From contig JBNGIO010006258.1 in the NCBI GenBank assembly GCA_049999805.1, positions 178,486 to 242,485 of the forward strand: 64,000 bases of DNA, given 5' to 3'. Positions 28,909-39,263 of the stretch are shown one piece after another. Source of the DNA: Folioceros fuciformis. Its lineage: Eukaryota > Anthocerotophyta > Anthocerotopsida > Anthocerotales. The notes beneath the pieces are model-generated. The model was given only the letters and a program-made list of their open reading frames with translations. It had not been told where the DNA came from and did not search any database. The translations under genes were made by a program, and so were the position numbers. Numbering within the stretch: the first letter of the stretch is position 1; the number at the start of each line of letters is the position of its first letter.

Positions 28909-29868
28909 CTAGTTGAGCCAAGCAGCAATGCCTTGGAGAGTGGCCGCAGTGGTAGAAGGACTCAGGGTGTTCCCACCCAGTATGGTGTCCAACAGAGCGA
29001 ACACAATAGGTTCACTGGAAACTGTATGAACCGCCTCAACCCCATCCGCTTGCACCTGAGACACGACCTCGGTCACACATGTTACTTCACGGCATGGCCA
29101 AGTTACATGAGATATGAGCTCTGGCTGCAAGGAATCGCCCATACTTGTGTTACACAGGATGGGGAAAGTGATCATGAGTTGATACCTGGAGCTGGAGGAG
29201 GGAGGGACTGGGGAAGGAGTAGACTACGGTGGAGCCCAGTTGGGAGATGGGCTGGAAGAAGTGCACCAGCTCCTGAAGTGCTTTCTCTTCGGCCTCGCCC
29301 AGCTTGACTTCCTTCACCAGCCTGTCCCTGATGGAGGCCTCTATTTGGCTTCCGTACTGAGGACCCGGCGCGGGGCCCAGAAGCAGTAGCACCTTCACCA
29401 ACTTCTCCACGGGCGCTGTAAAGCATTGAATTCGTCAAACGGCTCGTCAGCTCGTATGACAAATGATGCGGGAGGGGTCGATGGTAAGGTGCCCCGGCCG
29501 GTACCTTTGATTAATGCGGTGAAGACGGCATTATCCCTTCTCAGATCGGCCACAGACTTGCCTTTCCAGGCTTGGAGGTGAGAGGTCACCTCCTTCTCTA
29601 TGTAGACGGCCAGCTGGGCCACCTTGAGCTGCTGTCCCTCGACGCTCTTCTCTTCCACACCTGCAAGCAACATCATTGCCCAGATGAAGATGTTTCGCAT
29701 ACGAAAAAACACGGAATGTCTGCGAACAGAAGAGTAGATTGGAGTGCAAAACTTGGCCAGATCAACAGGGCCTCAGAATTGTTGAGAACTAGTACCGTGG
29801 CCGGCGAGGTGGAGGGTCTTGGAGCTGGGTGCAACGATGGTTGGCTGAAGCTCGCCGGTCTGAGCCAT
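28909..29868 (-). CDS. CHIL: Chalcone isomerase-like protein (CHIL, type IV)
   Basis: Non-catalytic chalcone-isomerase-fold protein. In seed plants CHIL binds chalcone synthase and improves its product specificity in flavonoid synthesis. Four exons are inferred: 29868-29796, 29660-29505, 29415-29186 and about 29055-28909, giving 201 residues, close to the usual 200-220. Landmarks in order: LAGHGVEEKSVEG; LKVAQLAVYIEKEV; HLQAWKGKSVADL; APVEKLVKVLLLL; PQYGSQIEASIRDRLV; EEKALQELVHFFQ; and the C-terminal LLDTILGGNTLSPSTTAATL, matching the YLGG-x-x-x-VSPST block of CHIL. The start ATG at 29868 gives MAQTGELQPTIVAPSS; an N-terminal extension of this sort is normal. The last intron may alternatively use an acceptor 12 bases upstream, adding VVSQ. 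Confidence 0.85.
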
Positions 29869-31934
29869 CACAATTTTCTGTTTGGAGACAGGCAAAATGC
29901 ATATCAAATCTGCCTGCAGGCACTTTCACATTCCAATCTCAAACGACCACAAATTACACCAATCCCATATCCAGCTGTACATACCGGATTGGAAACGAGG
30001 GTAGCAGAAGCAGAGCAATGCGAGAGGGTAGGGGTGGAGCTGACTGATGTCGAGGAGGCCTGGAGCCTGGAATGTGGAGAGATTTGATGAACTACAGAGG
30101 GGATTGTTCTGTCGTGAGACTCGACAAGCCCGAAATTTATTGATCACACCGGCTGTTGAGTCCGCGATATCTAGTCAGCAGAGCCCTCACTTATTTCTCA
30201 TGACTGCAAGACCGCGAAAGTGCAAGGAAAGCGATGCCAGGCGAGTCGACCCATTGGGCACTTGCCATCTCATCGATTCCGACGAGTCCAGAATGTGGCA
30301 GTCACTCTCATTGGCTCTTCACATCTCACAACTTCTAGTTCCTTCTTGGCGTGGTTCACCTAACATCGTCGACCTGGCAGCGTAGAATCTTTCTTGCTTG
30401 CAGGATTTTCGGTCTTTCATCGGCGGATGGCAAACTCGGCATGTCCGTAGATGGTGCGGACGCAACCCAGTTGTTTGTGAGCTCCAAGACCTGCGATACA
30501 AATCACTTTGTGTATCACTGTCACGCATGTCCTACTACCATTCCTGCTGATTGTGGGTCACCAAAGCCCAATTTACCAGCTGCAAATTCTTGAGCCCCCA
30601 CAAGAATTGATCGGTAGCAGGACCTTTAAAAGCTCGGCAAAGATTCCAATGAATCAGGGCATGGCCTGGAATGATTCACGAGGACACACATGCATCACTG
30701 GAAGTCGATCAAAAACTGCAGACAAAAACTCAATGCCTCCTATATCTGCACATTTCACATCCGCGAAAATGCCAGTCTGGTGTACTTGAAGGACGCATAT
30801 TGTGCGGTTCAGATCTTAGTTTAGTGTATTGCTGGGAAGCTCATGCTGTCTTGGGGCTTGCTCTGCTGCCCTCTGAGCTTTCATGGCTTGCTGTGGGGAG
30901 TTTGGTCTCCACGGCTTGGAAATGACCCTTGGATTCTGATTGAAGAGATCCAAGATATCCCCCGCAACTTGGAATGTTGCAAAACGTGGAGAACTGAAAT
31001 GGGCACGTTAGCAGTGAACGAAGTCAGCACGAACACAAAGGATGGAAAGCAAGCTGGTAGCTCGGTAAAGATCATGTGTGAAATGCAGAATGCACAGAAG
31101 CATAGAGGTTTCCTTGACAGCATGGCCACGGAGGATTGAAGTAACATATCGACGACACTCATTGCTGGACATGTACAGCAACGGCTTGGACAATGAGGCG
31201 CTTGTTCTTGTTCTGTATGGACAAATGGAAGAGGAGGACCTCGTTTCGGCCGACGATGTTGCTTTTCCTTGCCTGGCCAGGCATGGGAACACTGTGTTGC
31301 CTTACGAGAAGGGCAGCCAGGGAAGGGATCTCATGCGTTTATGAAATTCCCAAGTAAGTTGGGCAGACTGTCACAGTACTTGCATTGCGAACTAAAGTTG
31401 TGCGGGAAAGAGGAAGAGACCAACTGCAGAAGGGGATTCGTGTGGTTAGATTGAAGCTGGCATTTTAGAGCAGCTGGCTCTAGCCGTATCGGTACTCAAA
31501 ATGGAGATGATAGGGGTTCCCTTCAGGTTGGCAATGGGGATAGAGGATAGCAATGGGGGCAGAGGATGGCAAGGGAGCAAAGGATCGCAATGGGAAGAGA
31601 GGATGGCAGTGGCGCGGAGCATGGCAAGGCAGCACGAGGAAGATCTCTCTGCTGAAAGCCCATCAGTCAGCCGTTTACTCTACGCTCGGGAAGCCATGCC
31701 CCTGTGCAACTTAACCCCATCGACGGGAATGGTGAGCATGTTAGGCCGTAATCAGTCCCTAGTGCATTCTAATAGAACTCTTCTTCCTCCTCCTTAGGGG
31801 TAGGAGAGCGGACGCGGCGAACTTGCCGCGGCTGGGGTACGCTAAATGGTCGCTTAACAGCCCAAACGGTCAGGCAGGTGAAGGCCCTGCTAGAGCAGTA
31901 GAAAGGCTGTGACAGACTCCACTGTGCTGCTACC
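29869..31934. other. Divergent promoter region between CHIL and FNR
   Basis: About 2 kb between the CHIL start (-) and the FNR leader (+). Only short frames without domains are seen. A purine-rich, GGATGGCA-like repetitive patch lies near 31540-31630. It should contain the promoters of both genes. Confidence 0.5.
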
Positions 31935-32081
31935 ATGAAATGCCGTGAAGTTCCAGTGTCCTGCTACCATCTGTGTGAAGGAAGCTGGAGGGGAAGATGG
32001 CAGCCTCCTCAGCGACGATGGCGGCCCAAGCGCAGACTCAGGCGCACGCTGTGCAGCCTGCATTTTGCGGTGTTCGGCTGA
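31935..32081 (+). other. Short upstream ORF overlapping the FNR start
   Basis: An ATG at 31935 opens a 48-codon frame ([16 protein letters not shown]...) that stops at 32079-32081, past the FNR start codon at 31997 and in another phase. If the transcript begins upstream of it, this uORF could reduce FNR translation. Whether it is transcribed cannot be seen. Confidence 0.35.
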
Positions 32082-33160
32082 GCCGAGGTCGGGTCCTGGA
32101 GGCCAGGGTGGCAGCATGTCCCAGCATGCAGGTAGTTTCCTTCGATGCGCTCAGGCTGCAGGTGAAGAGGAGGCCAGGCGGGCCAGTGGAGAGGAACAGC
32201 AAGAGCAGCAAGCCGGTGGAGGTGTGGGCCAGCAAGGTGGCCCTCCGGGCGCCGGATCTGGAGGGAGCCAAAGAGCCGCCTGTGAATCTCTTCAAGCCGA
32301 AGCAGCCGTTCGAGGCGACGATCAGGTCGGTGGAGCGGATTGTCGGGCCCAAGGCGCCCGGGGAGACCTGCCATATTGTGATCGACCACGGCGGGAATGT
32401 GCCGTACTGGGAGGGGCAGAGCTACGGCATCATCCCGCCCGGGGAGAATCCTAAGAAGCCCGGGACTCCGCATGCTGTGCGCCTCTACTCTATCGCGTCC
32501 ACCAGGTATGGCGATGGTTTTGATGGCAACACGGCCAGTTTGTGCGTGCGGAGAGCCGTGTACTACGACCCGGAGACGGGGAAGGAGGATCCGAGTAAGA
32601 AAGGCGTGTGCAGCAATTACCTCTGCGACAGCAAGCCTGGGGACAAAGTGCTCATCTCGGGGCCGTGCGGGAAAGTGATGTTGCTGCCAGAGGAGGATCC
32701 GAACGCGACGCATATTATGGTGGCTACCGGAACGGGGATTGCGCCATATAGAGGATATTTGAGACGGATGTTTATGGAGGATGTCTCCTCATACAAGTTC
32801 GGGGGCCTGGCTTGGTTGTTCCTTGGGGTAGCCAACAGTGACAGCCTCCTTTACGATGATGAGTTCACGATCTACAAGTCGAAGTTTCCAGATAAGTTTA
32901 GATACGATGTTGCGCTCAGCCGTGAGCAGAGCAACGCCAGAGGTGGGAAGATGTATGTGCAGGACAAGATTGAAGAGTACAGCGAGGAGTTGTTCCAGCT
33001 TCTGGACAAGGGAGCTCACATCTACTTTTGTGGCTTGAAAGGCATGATGCCTGGGATCCAGGACACCTTGCAGAGAGTGGCGGAGACAAGAGGAGAGAGC
33101 TGGGAAGAAAAACTATTGCTTTTGAAGAAGAGAAAGCAATGGCACGTTGAGGTCTACTAA
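31997..33160 (+). CDS. Ferredoxin-NADP reductase, root-type, plastid
   Basis: FAD enzyme transferring electrons between ferredoxin and NADP(H); the root isoform works mainly in the direction NADPH to ferredoxin in non-green plastids. A single uninterrupted frame of 387 codons runs from ATG 31997 to TAA. Residues 1 to about 75 form a Ser/Ala/Arg-rich transit peptide. The mature protein starts around [20 protein letters not shown]. The FAD motif is VRLYSIAST; the NADP motifs are [13 protein letters not shown] and [14 protein letters not shown]; the C-terminus ends in the conserved VEVY with aromatic Tyr. Root-type features are [26 protein letters not shown] and [16 protein letters not shown], where leaf-type enzymes differ. 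Complete, with no missing residues seen. The absence of introns contrasts with its neighbours. Confidence 0.95.
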   Translation: MAASSATMAAQAQTQAHAVQPAFCGVRLSRGRVLEARVAACPSMQVVSFDALRLQVKRRPGGPVERNSKSSKPVEVWASKVALRAPDLEGAKEPPVNLFKPKQPFEATIRSVERIVGPKAPGETCHIVIDHGGNVPYWEGQSYGIIPPGENPKKPGTPHAVRLYSIASTRYGDGFDGNTASLCVRRAVYYDPETGKEDPSKKGVCSNYLCDSKPGDKVLISGPCGKVMLLPEEDPNATHIMVATGTGIAPYRGYLRRMFMEDVSSYKFGGLAWLFLGVANSDSLLYDDEFTIYKSKFPDKFRYDVALSREQSNARGGKMYVQDKIEEYSEELFQLLDKGAHIYFCGLKGMMPGIQDTLQRVAETRGESWEEKLLLLKKRKQWHVEVY

Positions 33161-34652
33161 TTGGAACGCTTACTACCGACCAAGGCTGAGGTCAGGTCTT
33201 GGCAGTCCATGTTTGAGCAAATGCTTACGATAACCAATTTTGGCAGTCCATGTTCGCACAAATGCCTATGATAACCAATTTTTGATGTCTCAAGTTGTTG
33301 TCACCGTTGACATGAATCTATTTTGATGCAACGTGAGAGCTCGTGTGAGGAGCGTGTGTGTGACATCTTTGTGGCCTTGTAGCTACAGTAAGAATTGTGC
33401 ATTTCCTGTTTGTTCAGTCTGATGAAGTGCAATTCTGACTAAATATATGCCTTCGCCAACGAACCAGCACCGCCTGTGAATAAGCAAGTTTTGGTTCACA
33501 AAAGTAGTTGGACCTGGTATGTTTTCGGCTTCTGAACTAGGACGGCACTAATCCGTTGATTATAGTTAATGCGCCCAAAAGAATGGAAGTAACAAAATGA
33601 CACCGTACTTCGAAAGAATCGCTACACTAATACCTGACGAGCCTGAAGGTCATCTTTTATCAAAGCCCTTTGCCAAAGTGGTGAGTGATACAAATAGCAC
33701 CATATGGTAAGCCTTTTCCTAGTCGGAACAGAAGGCTAATTGCCGCTTGTGTGAATAGACAGCCCTGCCCCAACTTCCCAAGAAAAGCTGACAGGCAGGT
33801 TGTCAGCTGTTGGATTGTACTGTCCCTGGCAGTCCTCTCTGACGATGCTGTGGAGGCCCTCACCACCGGGAGCGGCCCTTTCAAAGCTGTTGCTGATTCC
33901 TCCGGTGGTTGGCCAGAGTATCGTACTACATACATCTGCTGAGCTGCTCATTGAGTTTCGCAAGGGTTGCTGTGAAGACTATGCAGGATTCCGAGCGATG
34001 CAGGTTTGCCAAACAGAAGCTCGATCAGGAAATATACCACTGCCCATCATCTCCCTCAGCTTTGCGGTACTGACAGAGTTCCCTTTGAAGATGCAAAAAG
34101 GTGAACAAGGTTATGAACTGCGATCAAAGTTCATGCGATGCCAAATCGAAATGCCGACACAGCTATCATGGGATGGGGTCTCAACCTGATGGTTTTCTGC
34201 TGGTGGGTATAGGGTTGATGTCGCTGCCTAGTGGTGTTTGATCAAATACTGTCTGTATCTCTTGCCCACGCATCTCTCTGAATTTTCTTTCACTGGTTTG
34301 CTTAGCTAAAGGTCTTGAGTAGAAGCCTTCACAGGTTGATTTATCTGCAGGCACAAACATTCCAACGCTCACTTCCGACTGCCAAACCGTCTTACGCTAC
34401 CTTCACCTTTGTGGAACCTACAGACTCGTGCTCGCTGTTAGAGACAAGACAGTTTTGGGAAAGATGGATGGTTGATATCTCAGTACCGACGAGAAGGGTA
34501 AAACATCAAAAAACTGTGCATGGCAAGGGGATTTCCCACACTTGCGCAGCGACTTTACATATTTTGGGGCTACCAACAGCCCACGGTGGCCCGAAGACTA
34601 CGCAATCAGAGAGCCATGATCTAACGTAACAGGCTGCTCCAGAATGAGACGT
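33161..34652. other. Convergent 3' regions of FNR and DUF4057 genes
   Basis: No gene is supported. The first few hundred bases after the FNR stop contain a short internal repeat (ttggcagtccatgtt, near 33198 and 33239) and presumably the FNR 3' untranslated region. Confidence 0.5.
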
Positions 34653-36879
34653 CTACACAAGAGCTATGCTGCTGTCTCCACCTGGTGGCTTGCGGATTCC
34701 ACCAATAGAGTCTCGTGGAGGAGGTCTCTCATCGGCGAAGATGTCGCTGCCAGTCATCTCTTTCAGTTTTGCTTGACTGAGAGCCTTCTCCACAGATAGA
34801 GTAGGTGTTTCGTCCTTGAAAATGTTGCTCCCGGTGAGCTCAGCCAGCTTCTGATCATGAACTTTTTTTGCCAACATCTCGGCTTGCTCGGCCCCGAACA
34901 GAATCTGACTCTTACCTCCTGCGGGCTGCCAACCGACAACAGGTAGTTAGCAATCACAAACAACTGGTTGGTGGTCAAGACAACACGCAGGCTTACGACA
35001 GCAGCAACTTACGTTTGACACCCTCACAGAAGTATGAATGTTGCGAAGCTGCGAATCTGGGCTGGCGGTTTTGTTGTGCTCCCTGATTTCATTTCGCTGC
35101 ACCGATCTTGGTGCATCCACGGGGGGAGGCCCAAAAATATTACTTCCACTGAGTTCCTTAGCCTTGTTGTTGGAAAACTGCCTCCCGCGATGAATATCCT
35201 GTGGGTTCTCAAGGTTGCCACACAGTTCACGCTGCTTTGCGACCTCAGGAATCGACGTGGGTTTCTTTGGAGAAACTATCTCTTCTCCTCCGAAGGAAAT
35301 CTGGCTCGCACCTCCCGCAGGCTTCAAGATGGACATAAAAGGACGGCATCAGATAATTCCTTGAAGATTCGAAAAGTGCGCCTTGAGTAAAGGGAAATAA
35401 AGCTGGAGAGGCTCCTCACAACTACCTGGTGAGATAGCCGAACGCTGGGGGTGTAGGCAGCTTTTTCTGCCTCAATTCCATCTGCTGAGTCAGCCCCAAA
35501 TATTCCACTTCCTGACATTTCCCTCCTCTTCGATTCGGATCCAGGCCTCCTGAAACTTAGGGTCAGACACAAATAGAGATCAACAAAATGCTTTAGGGCA
35601 ACCGATTGCAGTCCCAACGTAAGAGCCCATAGAGCTTGAACGGGTGATCACAACCTGCGACCCCTCTTTCTGTAAAGGACTGACGACATGCTTAGATCCA
35701 TGGACTTCATGCACTGTTAACAAGCTTGGAGAAACACAAGGGCGTTGAATAAGTGGCACTACAGATCCACCTGCAGGTCCAGCGTTTGCAAGGTTTTTGT
35801 TTCCGTGGCAAGCGTGACTACTCACTCACAATCCGGATGATGAGCAGAGAAAGCAGGTACCTTTTGAGGAGCGCATCCGCTTCCTCTTGAGAGATTTGCT
35901 CGCCAAAGTTGATGTGGCTCACTCCACCAGCAGGCTGCACAGGTTCACCTTCCATGTCAGAAGCTTGGCCACAAAACCAAGACTCATCCCAGCGCCACTC
36001 TACCAAGCGTGTCTACCGAGTGCTGTAACGCAACGAAAAGATGAACGATGGTGAAATAGAGCATTGAAACCAGTCCATGATCAACGCAATATTGATGCAG
36101 TTCAACACTTACTGCTGCCATGATGAAAGATCCTGTATTCCTAGGGGAACGTTCTATTCAGCGTCCAGACAGCTTGATGGCTAGCTCTGTGCATTATATT
36201 TTAGGAAATGATTGTGCATGCAAGTTTCAGTGCTTCTTCGGAGCAAAGATTTCAGGGCATTTTCCGTCCAGTGCAAGTCCCGCAAGCAAAACAGCATCAA
36301 TAGAAGGCAAAACATGGAACACCACCATTGCCACAGAATCGTAGCAAGGCATCACACGCGTGCACACACACAGAGCCTTATCCTGCAGGTCAATCGCCTA
36401 CGCATAACACAAGCACCCCTATATGCAGACGAGGTGTTCCATATCCACGGAAGAGAAACAAGAATAAGACCGGAAACAAAAGACGCAACGCACTATTGCG
36501 ATACGCCAGGGATCGCATGTCCTCCACTCGACCTCTACGTCGCATGTAAGCCAAGAACCTCCGAGACGCCCCAACGTTCTGCTATCGTATGACACCATCC
36601 CGCCCAAACCCCGCAATCCACATCACCCTCAATCGGCACTCTGCTTTCCAAAGTAGAACGCACCTGATGCATCCGGATTGTAGGCCGGCCCACGGGGCTG
36701 GCAAACACAGCTTGTTGGTCATTGACGGAGGCGAATCCATTGCTGTCGTTAGTGGCTGAGACTCGCACTGGAGGGCGGGCCGATGAGTTGTCAGAGCCGT
36801 CGTACCAGCTGAAAAGTTCGAAGGTGGAGTTTCCTCCGGGAGTCCCCTTCCGCGCTGGGCTCTTGAATTCCACAGGCAT
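34653..36879 (-). CDS. DUF4057 family protein with PAGG/EMSGSGIF repeats
   Basis: Plant protein of the DUF4057 type; molecular function unknown. Five exons fit in phase: 36879-36664, 35934-35861, 35549-35426, 35321-35013 and 34925-34653, giving 331 residues. The N-terminus (MPVEFKSPARKGTPGGNSTFELFSWYDG) matches the Ser/Thr-rich start of the family. Then come alternating motifs: PAGGVSHINFGEQIS, EMSGSGIFG, PAGGASQISFGGEE, VSPKKPTSIPEVAKQREL, KELSGSNIFGPPP, PAGGKSQILFG, KLAELTGSNIFKD, KLKEMTGSDIFAD, and the C-terminal IGGIRKPPGGDSSIALV. Each PAGG-x-S-x-I-x-FG and each E-[ML]-[ST]-G-S-x-IF unit is a variant of one short linear repeat, suggesting repeated binding sites. The gene is complete and its promoter side is cut by the assembly gap. 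Confidence 0.87.
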
Positions 36880-37068
36880 TTCTTGAAACCACGGCTACCG
36901 CAAAACTAGAATTATCCGGGAGCGAGCAGGGAAAGCCCGATGCGGATCCTCGGCGGCACCTCCACACACCGCTGCCACCAGCAGCCTTAATTCCCCGCTT
37001 CCTATCCGGACCCCGGCAGCGGCAAACCCTGCGAAAAGCGGAGCCGTGCAGCAGAGCGCAGCATCAGA
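36880..37068. other. 5' flank of the DUF4057 gene
   Basis: Leader or promoter sequence between the start codon and the assembly gap. No separate gene is supported. Confidence 0.5.
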
Positions 37069-37168
37069 NNNNNNNNNNNNNNNNNNNNNNNNNNNNNNNN
37101 NNNNNNNNNNNNNNNNNNNNNNNNNNNNNNNNNNNNNNNNNNNNNNNNNNNNNNNNNNNNNNNNNNNN
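37069..37168. other. Assembly gap, 100 N
   Basis: A run of exactly 100 N, the conventional placeholder for a scaffold join of unknown size. Distances across it, and the linkage of left and right halves, depend on the scaffolding. Confidence 0.98.
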
Positions 37169-39263
37169 TCCCCGCTCACAAAAGCAAACAAGAAGGGCAG
37201 CTTCCAAACCCCCGCAATCAAGCAGCAAAACACCCGAAACAACCAGCTCCTCCGTCAGGGTCACCGGCATTACCTCCAAAGGCTCCCCTGGCAGCCGTAA
37301 CAGAAGCGAGGCAGCCAGAAAATGCGAAGGCGCACACGACCAGGGCGGCGATGGACGCAGCAGCCGGGACGGCGATGGAGATGGCGGACGAGGGAAACGA
37401 GACGCGACAGGGGCAAAAGGCAGCAAAGGATGGAGACGCGGAGGAGCAGGGCCCGAGACGGGTTCCGTGCAGCAAGAGCTGACGATGGCGCAGAAGGTGA
37501 TGAAGAAGACCAGAGCCAGAGCAGCAGAGAGGCACAGGTAGGGAGAGAGAAGGCGCGAAAACCAGAAAAGCGAGAGAGAGACGGTTAACATAACTGCTCT
37601 GCTCTAACCGCGGTCAGCTGCAGCTCATGTCAGCGTAACCCGTAGTTAGAAAGTGGAGGGAAAGGACAGCCAGCTAGAAATGGGGTTGTCTGTCCGTGCA
37701 GGGCAGTGAGCGCATGGGAGAGTCGAGCACCTCCGCCCGGGGGGCCTTGGGCTGGAGCCTGGGACTCTTGGGAGTGGAGCGCCAAATTCAAATCCCGGGT
37801 CGGCCCGAGCCTCGCTCCTGCCCCCATTGCACCTGAGACCTGACCCCGACCCTGACCCGCCTCCCATCGCCTGGCTGGCCCTCACTCAAAAGTGGTCTGT
37901 CCCCCCTGCCGCTGGCCGCTGCCGAATGCGCTTGCGTCATTTGAATCCCAGTACTGCTTGGGTCTCGGGGACGAAACCACTTGGCTGCGTTGCGTTTCTG
38001 GAATCGAGCTTGCGCTTGCTTTGCAATCAAGCCAACTTCTACACGTTTTGCGTCTACGCCTTGCTGTTGGACGATGTGAAAATGCTGCGTAAATGTGCAA
38101 TATTTTAATTCGAAAAATATCTCTTCTTATAGGGGTGGTACTCTTGTCCGTTGTAGATACGATACGAGGGTGTGGCAAGAGGGAGGCCTTACGCAACAAA
38201 TTCCAGACCTTGATAAAATTGGAAGATGCGCCGAGAGGAGGGGATATTTCTGGTCGGGGAGTGCCGATTCGAATTCAAAATGTGAATGCCGTCTGGCGGG
38301 CAGCGCCGGGCTCGGCTGGGGAGGCATGGGCCAGGGGTCAAGGGTCACGCCTGCGGTATTCATGCAAGATACGTGGGCATTTATGCGGCTATGTTTGGTA
38401 GAGCAGTGAGGTAAACGTTGTGACCAGTACCTCTTGATGAGACTGCACTCTTGGGCGACTCACAGTCTTCAGTCGGATAGGGACTACAGCTGCTAGATAT
38501 GTAGCAAGGAACAGACGAAGACGGAGAGGGACGCACCTCCTCACACCCGAGGGCGATGGGACGAGAAAGGGACGATGACAAGAGAGTCAGGTCACATTAG
38601 GTGTGCAGTACCTGAGTAAGCGGGACTGTCCTCAATTCTCCCTGCAGGCATGTACATACACTACACTGTGGGCTCATCTCTAATCATGGATTGCCCCAAA
38701 GTGGGCTACCTCATTGCTTGGGGTTCGGCAAGGAAGGACACGTACAGTACGTCTTGGACTAGGTGGTAAGTACATGTTCTTCCGTCCAGAGCTAGCAAGC
38801 GAGTGTGAGATACATACTGTACGTACTTGCCGTGGTTGCCTGATACTTCACCTGGGGTTCAGAGGAAACACAATCTCGTCCTACGACGGCATGGTGATCA
38901 ATTTTAGTAACATTTATCATTCGTTCGTATCGTACACAACACAAGACAGCTACGCCATCCACGAGGCAAGATTATTTTTTACAGTCAAATACTAAGTACA
39001 CCTGCACGCAGAAAGCATACAAGGCGGACCATCGGATGCAGGAAGGAATATGACCAGGAGTATGTTACAATATCAGACTCACGACCTGCTTTCTTGTATA
39101 CATGGGACGAGACTCGGGTTGCTGCAAACCTGGCGCCTGACAGTGCGACACGCTTGCGCCCGCGAATTCACGGGAAGTGGGGCGCCCGTGCAGTCGCAAC
39201 AATTTCCAGGAACAGCTCCTGCAGGAACGCTGTACAAGATGGGCCTCAACCTGCTATGAGTCA
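37169..39263. other. Intergenic, no supported gene
   Basis: GC-rich with Arg/Ser/Pro-rich chance frames up to about 37600, then mixed sequence. No domain, RNA gene or repeat array is recognised. Confidence 0.5.

Noticed and set aside
32009-32713. 234-codon open frame antisense to the FNR gene
   Set aside because: It is the GC-rich shadow of the FNR coding strand and shows no domain of its own.
33685-33942. Overlapping frames on both strands after the FNR gene
   Set aside because: No domain landmarks; probably FNR downstream sequence.
37064-37591. 175-codon Ser/Pro/Leu-rich frame reading into the N run
   Set aside because: It includes unknown bases and is low complexity; more likely GC-rich 5' flanking sequence.
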